From: a virus
Virus record (IMG/VR): IMGVR_UViG_3300017605_000517
Coordinates: 1-58,072 of that record
Direction: 5' to 3' (one strand)
DNA: 58,072 bases
Shown here: in pieces, positions 51,669 through 58,072 of the stretch
Position numbering within the stretch: position 1 is the stretch's first letter
Layout: every line of letters starts with the position of its first letter
Position numbers and translations under genes: made by a program
The notes under the pieces: generated by a model
What the model was told of the DNA's origin: nothing
The model's database searches: none
The model's input: only the letters and a program-made list of their open reading frames with translations

Positions 51669-52141
51669 CTCGACCGTCACGCCATGAGGTCCTCATGCGG
51701 CAGGCTCAGATCGTCGCAGAGCGGTCAACGTGCTCCCGCGCACATGTGGGTGCCGTCATCGCCCATGACGGGCGTGTCGTGGCTCAAGGCTACAACGGTG
51801 CCCCTGCTGGGATGCCTCACTGCTCTCATGAGTGTAAGTGCGAATTGTTGCCGGATGAGGACGACGAACATGCGGTGTGGTGTCCAATGGGCACTCCCAG
51901 TCCGAGACACTGCAAGATATCGGTTCATGCCGAGGTTAACGCCATAGCCTTCGCGGCAAAGCATGGTGTCGCAACGGCCGGAGCGGTGCTGTTCACTACC
52001 ATGGCACCATGTCTGCCGTGCTCTCAACTCATCATCAACGCCGGAATCATCGGGGTGGTCTACAGCAAGCCGTATCGGTATGACGAGGGAATCATGCTGA
52101 TGATGGACGCTGGTCTGTCGGTGGTGATGGGGGTTGAATAA
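51665..52141 (+). CDS. dCMP deaminase
   Basis: The 158-residue protein has the cytidine-deaminase signature HAEVNAIAFAAKHG (catalytic Glu) and TMAPCLPCSQLIINAGI (two zinc Cys). The additional CSHECKCELLPDED segment is the second zinc site found in dCMP deaminases. It makes dUMP for ThyX, and in the presence of the hydroxymethylase it would compete for dCMP. It overlaps both neighbouring genes. Confidence 0.9.
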   Translation: MTRPSRHEVLMRQAQIVAERSTCSRAHVGAVIAHDGRVVAQGYNGAPAGMPHCSHECKCELLPDEDDEHAVWCPMGTPSPRHCKISVHAEVNAIAFAAKHGVATAGAVLFTTMAPCLPCSQLIINAGIIGVVYSKPYRYDEGIMLMMDAGLSVVMGVE

Positions 52142-54731
52142 GCGCCTGCGTTTGGCAGTGCGCAATAGTCAGTGCAACAACTGCAAACTGTCGAGAGATA
52201 CAGATGAAGAGGACGTATGCGTCACTGGCGTCGGACCCAACGGCGCTACTGTCGGGATTGTGACACAGTTCCCGGTGTCCCCTGAGTCATCACACAAGAA
52301 GGCCATAGAAGAGTCATTGTCACAGCTGGGGCTGGACCCCCAGACATTCATGTGGATGTCCGCTGTCAAGTGCCGGACCTGGTCAGATTCGCCTAGCAAG
52401 ACGGACCTCAAGGCGTGTCGTCCTTACCTCACCAATGAGCTCGAGTTCCTGAATCTGACACATGTGTTGGCTCTGGGCGGTGAGGCATTGTTCGCCACCA
52501 CCGGGCGTAGCGGAATCACGAAGTGGAGGGGTAAGACCTACGAACATCCGGCCGGACCAGTAATCTTCCCCACCATCAGCCCGTCAATGGTCACCCGCAA
52601 CCCGAAGTACATTGAGGGATTCTTGGGTGACCTGCGATATTTCTCCAATCTGGTTCGGGGTGTGGAAGCCGACCAGGATCCTTGGCATCTGCCATATGAC
52701 GACCAGTGGACAAACGTCTACACCAAGAAACAACTCAAGGCGATGGCAGAATCCATTGCCACTGCTGACGCAATCTCCTACGACATCGAAACCACCGGAG
52801 CATCAGAGTTCGAAAAAGACGCAGCCATCGTGTCCCTCTCGGTTACCACGATGCACGGGGAGGAACCTCACGTCTGGACCCTACCCCTATTCCACCCTGA
52901 GTCACCGTTTCGCGGGATATGGCGTGAGATCATTGAGCGTCTGGCCAAATACTTCTACCGACCTAAGTACCGCATCGCGCACAACGCCAAGTTTGATACC
53001 CGGTGGTTGGTCCACTTCGGGATGCCCAACCTTCTCCCGACGTTTGACACCATCATCGCTACCAGCCTGCTTGACGAGAACCGTCAGAAGGGCTTGAAGC
53101 CGTTGGCCCAGCAGCTGTTGCAGGCCGACCCGTGGGGTATCGATACCAAGGATCTGCTGACCACACCGCTTGATGAGGTTCTGGACTACAACGGCCTTGA
53201 CACTTGGCACACTCTACGGCTGTGGCGGTTGTTCAGGGTTCAACTAGTGAAGCAGCCACGGTTGGCAAAACTGATGCTCCATCTTATGATGCCTGCCGTT
53301 CAGGAGCTCGTGTATGTCGAGCGTCGGGGTGTCTACGTTGATCAGTCCAAGTTGGTTGACAACTGGGCAAAGGTGCAGGGCACGCTGGCCGGTATTGAAA
53401 GTCAGTTGTCTGAGCACATCCCCGACCCCGACGAGGTACCTGACCGGTTGAAGCATAAGAAGACTGGTGAGATCAAGGTCAATTTCAACGCGTCCAACTT
53501 CCTGCGATGGTGGCTCTTTGAGTATCTTGAGTTACCAGTACTTAAGCGGGGGAAAACTAAAGATGACGGTCGGCCTGGTGATCCGTCATGCGCTGAAGAC
53601 ATCATGGCGGCATTGGTACTGAGCAACCCTGAGACACCGGTACCAAAGTTGATGGTTGACCGAGTGGAGTGGAACAAGTACGACACTGCCTTCTTCGCCC
53701 CGTACCACGACCAACTGCAGGCATCACCCGATGGCCGAATCAGGTCAACGTTCAAACCGTGGGGAACGGTCACCGGTCGGCTGTCGTCGGGTAAAGAAGA
53801 CCAAGAGAAGATCACCGGCAAGGCACAGCGCCGAGGGGTCAACCTTCAGCAGGTACCCCGTAACAAACTGGTACGTGGTGTGTTCGGGGCAGCTCCGGGC
53901 TGGGCATTTGTCGAAGCTGACTACTCCCAGATTGAGTTGCGCATCGCTGCGTTCCTGGCGCGCGAGCAAACCATGCTGCATCTGTACGCCACCGGTCAGG
54001 ATATCCACATGGCTACCGCTATGCGGATGACCGGTAAACCGGCGCATCTCGTCACGCCGGAGGAACGCAAGAAGGCCAAGGCAGTCAACTTCGGATTCTT
54101 GTACGGCATGGGCTGGGCCAAGTTCATTCACACCGCGTTCGCCAACTACGAGCTGATCGTGTCCGAGGAGGAATCGCGCGCCTTCCGCAAGTCGTTCTTC
54201 GACCAATTCCCGGACCTACTCCCCTGGCATGGGCGGCAGCGTAAGCTGGCATCGACGTACAAGAGGGTTGAGACCCTGATGGGTCGTATCCGGCACCTGC
54301 CCGACATCGACTCGGCCAACGCTGACGTACGCGCTGAGGCAGAGCGCCAGGCAATCAACTCCCCGGTACAGGGCTTCGCTTCAGATATGGCGCTGTTGTC
54401 GTTGGTGCACACCGCGCGACTGTTCCGGAGCGAGGGCATCGAGGCGTACCCGATTGGTGCCGTGCACGATGCGGTTAACTTCGAGATCCGCATTGACGAC
54501 CTACCCCGGGCGCTGCCGCTCATCAAGCGCACCATGGAAAACCTACCCCTCGAGAAGTTGTTCGGTATCAACCTCACCGTGCCCATCGTGGCCGATCTCA
54601 AAGTCGGGTCGCACTGGGGCGGCGCTACCGAGATACCCGCTGAATTGCTAAGGTCTGGCAACCGTGCCAATGTGGGGCTAAGAAATTGGCTGCAGGACAC
54701 AATGAAGTATGAATTGGAGTTGGCCGCATGA
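52134..54731 (+). CDS. DNA polymerase I with N-terminal iron-sulfur UDG-like domain
   Basis: The 865-residue protein has three parts. Residues ~1-180 are a uracil-DNA-glycosylase-like domain with four Cys for a 4Fe-4S cluster (CNNC and KC...AC) but without GEAPG or the catalytic His (TISPS), so it is probably inactive. Residues ~210-370 are a 3'-5' exonuclease (DIETTG, AHNAKFDTRW, YNGLDTWHT). The rest is a family A polymerase (DYSQIELR, RKKAKAVNFGFLYG, VHDAVNFE). In the last motif Ala replaces the usual Glu of HDE. TTG start after GATGGGGG. Confidence 0.9.
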   Translation: MNKRLRLAVRNSQCNNCKLSRDTDEEDVCVTGVGPNGATVGIVTQFPVSPESSHKKAIEESLSQLGLDPQTFMWMSAVKCRTWSDSPSKTDLKACRPYLTNELEFLNLTHVLALGGEALFATTGRSGITKWRGKTYEHPAGPVIFPTISPSMVTRNPKYIEGFLGDLRYFSNLVRGVEADQDPWHLPYDDQWTNVYTKKQLKAMAESIATADAISYDIETTGASEFEKDAAIVSLSVTTMHGEEPHVWTLPLFHPESPFRGIWREIIERLAKYFYRPKYRIAHNAKFDTRWLVHFGMPNLLPTFDTIIATSLLDENRQKGLKPLAQQLLQADPWGIDTKDLLTTPLDEVLDYNGLDTWHTLRLWRLFRVQLVKQPRLAKLMLHLMMPAVQELVYVERRGVYVDQSKLVDNWAKVQGTLAGIESQLSEHIPDPDEVPDRLKHKKTGEIKVNFNASNFLRWWLFEYLELPVLKRGKTKDDGRPGDPSCAEDIMAALVLSNPETPVPKLMVDRVEWNKYDTAFFAPYHDQLQASPDGRIRSTFKPWGTVTGRLSSGKEDQEKITGKAQRRGVNLQQVPRNKLVRGVFGAAPGWAFVEADYSQIELRIAAFLAREQTMLHLYATGQDIHMATAMRMTGKPAHLVTPEERKKAKAVNFGFLYGMGWAKFIHTAFANYELIVSEEESRAFRKSFFDQFPDLLPWHGRQRKLASTYKRVETLMGRIRHLPDIDSANADVRAEAERQAINSPVQGFASDMALLSLVHTARLFRSEGIEAYPIGAVHDAVNFEIRIDDLPRALPLIKRTMENLPLEKLFGINLTVPIVADLKVGSHWGGATEIPAELLRSGNRANVGLRNWLQDTMKYELELAA

Positions 54732-55069
54732 ATCCTCAACCCCCACCCACCAACGATCAAACCCCGTGGTCCTGGATCGGTGAAGATGCCTTGCAGGCTG
54801 GGGTGTACGCGATGCAGGGCCCATTGATCACCTACAACGACAACGATGTTCCGGTGTACTGGTTTCAGAAAAAGACCACGGCTCACCGACACCTCAACGT
54901 GCGCATGGTGAAAGACCTCCAGAAAATCGGCTTGGCTTATGTCGTGATTTACCTCAATGATGGAACTCCCTCTCGGGTGGTTGATATGAGGAGCCCCAAT
55001 CGATCCCGGGCTATTACTCGCAAGGAATTGCATGACTTGCTGCGGCTCCAGGGACAACTGAAACCATGA
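54728..55069 (+). CDS. Hypothetical protein
   Basis: The 113-residue protein overlaps the polymerase stop (ATGA). It contains EDALQAGVYAMQGPLITYNDNDVPVYWFQKKTTAHRHLNVRMVKDLQKIGLAYVVIYLNDGTPSRVVD: a beta-rich domain with a helical end. Not recognised; the replication context suggests an accessory role. Confidence 0.65.
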   Translation: MNPQPPPTNDQTPWSWIGEDALQAGVYAMQGPLITYNDNDVPVYWFQKKTTAHRHLNVRMVKDLQKIGLAYVVIYLNDGTPSRVVDMRSPNRSRAITRKELHDLLRLQGQLKP

Positions 55070-55251
55070 CTGGATTTGAACACTCTGACGAGGAAGAGAC
55101 GTACAACGGTCTGGTTGATTGGCTGAAAAAACGCCGCGATGAGTACGCCGATTGGATCAGCGAGGGCACTATTGCCTACGACACTATCGACATACTACTG
55201 GATGAGGTTCGCGATGCCGGGGTTGAGGGATTCCTACCATGGCAAAGGTGA
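55066..55251 (+). CDS. Small acidic helical protein
   Basis: A 61-residue protein (MTGFEHSDEEETYNGLVDWLKKRRDEYADWISEGTIAYDTIDILLDEVRDAGVEGFLPW) with an acidic, helical form. It overlaps both neighbours. Function is unknown; it may regulate the nuclease gene that follows. Confidence 0.6.
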   Translation: MTGFEHSDEEETYNGLVDWLKKRRDEYADWISEGTIAYDTIDILLDEVRDAGVEGFLPWQR

Positions 55252-56441
55252 AGTGTCGAACTTGCAAGGACTCCGGGTTTGAGGGACGCGGTAACGGATA
55301 CGCGGATGTGTGTACCGATTGCGGGGGACAGTCGGCATGGGCTGCAACGTTCCAAGGGCCCGCGTTGTATATCGACAGCGGCAAGCGCATCACGACGCAC
55401 AGCATGCTGTCGTCTATGCGGCGGTGTGCCAACCAGACACGGTACAAGTACGCCGAGCGGTTGAAGGTTCGCTACGCCACCAAGCGTGACCGGCCACTTA
55501 AGCGGGGTACTTGGTTCCATGCCTTGCTCGAGGAGCATTACGCGGGCAGGTCATGGAAGGCCAAGCACGCGGAGTTCACTGAGAAGTACCACAATCTCAT
55601 GGATGAGGAGAAAGAGGCACTGGGGGACCTACCCCACGAACTCCGTGACATGATGAGGTCATACCTCTGGCACTACGGTGCTGACAAGAACGACCCTCAC
55701 CACGGCACCCGCACGATTGCCACAGAACTCATGTTGGAGTGTCCATGGCCGGATAGTGAGGACGGGCTGGACATCTACCGGTGTCGTGTTGACCGGCTGT
55801 ACGAGGACGAGTGGGGTTTATGGATCGAGGACACCAAGACGAACAAGACCTTGCCCAACAACGCAGTCAGGATCCTCGACGCTGCCAGCCCGCTCTACAT
55901 TTGGTGTGCACGAGAGAACGGGTACCCGGTTGAGGGGTTCGTCTGGAACTACATACGGGCGAAAGTACCAACCAAGCCAACACTCTCGTATGCGGGTACC
56001 AAACGTGAGGGGTTGTCCAAGAAAGCGATAGACACCGACTACCCCACGATGATTCGCGGCCTCCGAGAATTGGGCTTGAATCCGGGGGACTATAAGGAGT
56101 TGCTCCGTCCTTTATACAACCAGCGATACCGACACGGGGAAGTTCAGACCTCGCCCTTTTTCCGACGTGATTTGCTGGAGAAGGACGAAGGTATGTTGCA
56201 ACGTGCCGTTGCCGCTGGCATGCGTACGCGTGACCGGATGCACGGCTATGAGTGGGACGATCCTGACTCAGTGGAACGCAGTAATGAGCGATCGTGTGAG
56301 TGGATGTGCTCGTTCACGAACCTATGCATGACAGAACTCAAGGGCGGTGATGCGCTGACACTACGTCGTCGTGAATTCCGCGTAGGTGACCCACTCGATT
56401 ACTACCAAGACAAACCAGAACCAGAATCCGAGGGAGTTTGA
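55239..56441 (+). CDS. PD-(D/E)XK nuclease with zinc ribbon and Fe-S cluster
   Basis: The 400-residue protein has an N-terminal zinc ribbon (KCRTCKDSG...VCTDCGG), then a Cas4/AddB-type nuclease: RGTWFHALLE, VDRLYEDEWGLWIEDTKTNKT (Asp, then E-D-x-K). An upstream Cys (MRRCANQTR) and CEWMCSFTNLC at the C terminus fit the four-Cys Fe-S site of this family. It is the exonuclease of a recombination pair with the Sak4-like ATPase that follows. Confidence 0.85.
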   Translation: MAKVKCRTCKDSGFEGRGNGYADVCTDCGGQSAWAATFQGPALYIDSGKRITTHSMLSSMRRCANQTRYKYAERLKVRYATKRDRPLKRGTWFHALLEEHYAGRSWKAKHAEFTEKYHNLMDEEKEALGDLPHELRDMMRSYLWHYGADKNDPHHGTRTIATELMLECPWPDSEDGLDIYRCRVDRLYEDEWGLWIEDTKTNKTLPNNAVRILDAASPLYIWCARENGYPVEGFVWNYIRAKVPTKPTLSYAGTKREGLSKKAIDTDYPTMIRGLRELGLNPGDYKELLRPLYNQRYRHGEVQTSPFFRRDLLEKDEGMLQRAVAAGMRTRDRMHGYEWDDPDSVERSNERSCEWMCSFTNLCMTELKGGDALTLRRREFRVGDPLDYYQDKPEPESEGV

Positions 56442-57076
56442 CCACCTCCGCCAATCACGACACCATGGAACCCCAACCGTTGGGAGGATATCCACCGATG
56501 AAGACACCGGCATATGCGCGCACTCGCTCGAAGCGATTCCGTGCGGGTAGCCGACGCAACAAACACCTTCAGATCGTCATGTGCCCCGAACCGAAGGTGT
56601 GCCTGGTCCATACCACCCGACCGACCCCACCGGCCCTCAGGATGCGTCTGACGGCCTGCGAACAGCGATGGGTGGACGACGTTCGAGCGGGTCGTATACA
56701 CGCTCACACGCTTAAACCGCTAGCACCTCGCCAGGAGATGTTGTTCGCCCTCCGCCAGCGCATCAACAACAAACGCTTTGCTGATGCAGGCATCATCAAT
56801 GCATCTTCCTATGATCCCCGTATGCCCATCGATGACATGTCCGACCAGGGGCTGATGATCCTTGAGCACACCGCAGACACTGTAGCTGAGGCCCTTCGAT
56901 TTGCTCTGGTGTATGGGGGTGATCCGAGAACGACACAGCAACGGGTTCAGGCGATGGTCAACGAGCGCATGTCTGAGCCACCTAATGCCGAGGGTCGTAT
57001 GCAGATGGGTGTGGACTACGGGTACAGGCGCAGGCGTATGGACATCTCTGACTGGTGGTACCCTCGTGGCGAGTAA
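56438..57076 (+). CDS. Hypothetical protein between nuclease and Sak4-like ATPase
   Basis: About 212 residues if started at the TTG at 56438; an ATG at 56498 with GGAGG upstream would give ~192. A basic N terminus (TPAYARTRSKRFRAGSRRNKHLQIVMC) is followed by helical repeats (EQRWVDDVRAGRIHAHTLKPLAPRQEMLFALRQRINNKRFADAGIINASSYDPRMPIDDMSDQ). Not recognised; the recombination context suggests DNA binding. Confidence 0.6.
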   Translation: MTTSANHDTMEPQPLGGYPPMKTPAYARTRSKRFRAGSRRNKHLQIVMCPEPKVCLVHTTRPTPPALRMRLTACEQRWVDDVRAGRIHAHTLKPLAPRQEMLFALRQRINNKRFADAGIINASSYDPRMPIDDMSDQGLMILEHTADTVAEALRFALVYGGDPRTTQQRVQAMVNERMSEPPNAEGRMQMGVDYGYRRRRMDISDWWYPRGE

Positions 57077-57896
57077 AACTGAATACTCCAAGATAGCCAA
57101 ACAGAAGATCCGGAATCCAGGTGAGGAGCCTCGCGAACCGCGCCTCCTGGTGTACGGACGGAACAAAAAGGGCAAGACCACCTTCGGCAACAGTGCGCCG
57201 GATGTGTTGGCCCTCGATCCCGATGATCAGCCATCGGCGCTGAAACCCACCTGGCCTATCAACCAGTGGGAGGATATGCACGAGGCGTATCAGTACCTCA
57301 GGGCAGGGAACCACCCTTACCGCTGGGTCAACATGGACGGACTCACCGGTATCTACCGACACGCCTTCAACTGGGTGGCACACCAGAAGGGCGAGAAGGA
57401 GATTACCAAACGTCCGGAGCAGAAGAAGATCCAGTATTACGGGCAGGCCAATCAAGCCTTTGAGAACATGATCCAGAACTTTCACTCACTCCGGCACATG
57501 GGTATCGTTTTCACCGCTCATGAAAAGATGGTGCCGGTAGTTGAGTTGATCGCGGGTAAGCCTATGTCGGTTTCTGACGATATGGAAGACGACGAGGATT
57601 ACACACCAACCAGTTACCAGTACATCGTGTCGTTGCCCAAGGGTGCGCGAGCAGCCATCAACGGCATGGTTGACCTCACCGGACGTATCTATGTGGTGCG
57701 CGGTAACTTTGAGCGCCGGGTGAAGGTCGATGGCAAGTGGACAACTGAAGAGTACACCAAGCAGCGCCGGTTGTTCATCGGGGTTGACGACATGTACGAA
57801 ACCGGGTACCGGAGCGAACACCTGCTGCCGGACATAATTGAAGACCCTACCGTTCGGAGAGTGGTCAGGGCGTTGAGAACAGGAGAGATCAAATGA
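57066..57896 (+). CDS. Sak4-like RecA-fold ATPase
   Basis: About 276 residues from the GTG at 57066. The P-loop is VYGRNKKGKTTFG (residues ~27-39), and the Walker B-like DPDDQP and WVNMDGLTGIY and the VFTAHEKMV strand are as in phage Sak4/AAA ssDNA annealing or recombination ATPases. It is preceded by a PD-(D/E)XK nuclease and followed by an SSB-like protein, forming a recombination module. The start overlaps the upstream gene by 11 bases. Confidence 0.8.
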   Translation: MASKTEYSKIAKQKIRNPGEEPREPRLLVYGRNKKGKTTFGNSAPDVLALDPDDQPSALKPTWPINQWEDMHEAYQYLRAGNHPYRWVNMDGLTGIYRHAFNWVAHQKGEKEITKRPEQKKIQYYGQANQAFENMIQNFHSLRHMGIVFTAHEKMVPVVELIAGKPMSVSDDMEDDEDYTPTSYQYIVSLPKGARAAINGMVDLTGRIYVVRGNFERRVKVDGKWTTEEYTKQRRLFIGVDDMYETGYRSEHLLPDIIEDPTVRRVVRALRTGEIK

Positions 57897-58072
57897 CGGT
57901 CAAGGCGAAGATCCTCGACTTCAGCGGTGTGGAAGACAAGGCGGGGGGATTCCGGCCACGTAGGAAGCCGGAGGGCGACTACTACGCTCGAATCACGGCG
58001 GTGGCTGACCACGAGAGCAAGGAGGGCAACCACGGCTGGGTATTTACGGTTAAGGTGGACGGTGACGTTCGC
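57893..58072 (+). CDS. ssDNA-binding-like protein, N-terminal part (gene crosses the circle join)
   Basis: The ATG at 57893 overlaps the ATPase stop (ATGA). The 60 codons here (MTVKAKILDFSGVEDKAGGF...) continue in frame at base 1 because 57932-58072 repeats 1-141. See the entry at 1-729 for the full protein. Confidence 0.8.
   Translation, partial: MTVKAKILDFSGVEDKAGGFRPRRKPEGDYYARITAVADHESKEGNHGWVFTVKVDGDVR
57932..58072. repeat. Terminal direct repeat, right copy
   Basis: Exact copy of bases 1-141; see that entry. Confidence 0.9.

Noticed and set aside
57932-58072. Terminal direct repeat as a biological long terminal repeat
   Set aside because: 141 bp is a common assembly k-mer length and a gene runs through the join; a circular assembly explains it.
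1-58072. Integrase, excisionase or immunity repressor
   Set aside because: No tyrosine or serine recombinase motif was found. The HTH proteins present (3847, 5850, 7360) do not look like typical repressors next to an integrase.

Overview
This window is the complete genome of a tailed dsDNA phage of an actinobacterium, assembled as a circle. Bases 1-141 are repeated exactly at 57932-58072 and one gene reads through the join, so the unique circle is 57,931 bp. The actinobacterial host is inferred from a WhiB-type iron-sulfur regulator, a DUF2637-like membrane protein, ThyX, frequent GTG starts and leaderless genes, and high GC. The head and tail genes have the order of a long-tailed siphovirus: small and large terminase, portal, MuF-like protein, scaffold, decoration protein, major capsid, adaptors, major tail protein, frameshifted chaperones, an 883-residue tape measure, minor tail proteins, endolysin and holin-like proteins. 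No integrase, excisionase or immunity repressor was recognised, so a lytic life style is likelier. No tRNA, CRISPR array or insertion sequence was seen.

Layout. (1) 57893-1202 by way of the join, plus strand: a single-strand-binding-like protein and a VRR-NUC nuclease. (2) 1260-7896, minus strand: an early-type region of small DNA-binding, zinc-binding and membrane proteins in short transcription units. Most have a sigma70-like promoter (TTGACR-N17/18-TAGNGT) followed at the transcription start by a conserved TCAGGGCAAC leader. (3) 8001-8345: one leaderless plus-strand gene. (4) 8437-35314, minus: lysis, tail and head genes read from the terminase end, preceded by ThyX and accessory genes. 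(5) 35458-37948, minus: an operon of about a dozen tiny genes, many with one transmembrane helix, including a lipoprotein. (6) 38050-42608: small genes on both strands, including WhiB, several zinc-finger proteins and a run of leaderless genes. (7) 42609-43340: a gene-poor stretch with AGTGTCACGC iterons, a strong hairpin and an AT-rich patch, the best candidate replication origin. (8) 43202-45560, minus: primase-helicase with a ribbon-helix-helix regulator. (9) 45656 to the join, plus: SNF2-type helicase, nucleotide metabolism, DNA polymerase I, PD-(D/E)XK nuclease, Sak4-like ATPase and SSB.

The most interesting system is at 48390-54731. A dNMP-kinase-like protein, an all-alpha NTP pyrophosphohydrolase, two different thymidylate-synthase-fold proteins and a dCMP deaminase lie directly before a DNA polymerase that carries a degenerate iron-sulfur uracil-DNA-glycosylase-like domain. 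Both TS-fold proteins have Asp where thymidylate synthase has the Asn that recognises dUMP, which is the signature of T4 dCMP hydroxymethylase. Genuine dTMP synthesis can be covered by the separate ThyX. The set parallels T4 gp56, gp42 and gp1 and suggests that this phage replaces or decorates cytosine in its DNA. A second theme is compact transcription control: -35 boxes lie in the loops of upstream terminators, stop codons double as -10 boxes, and at least eight genes appear to be transcribed without a leader.
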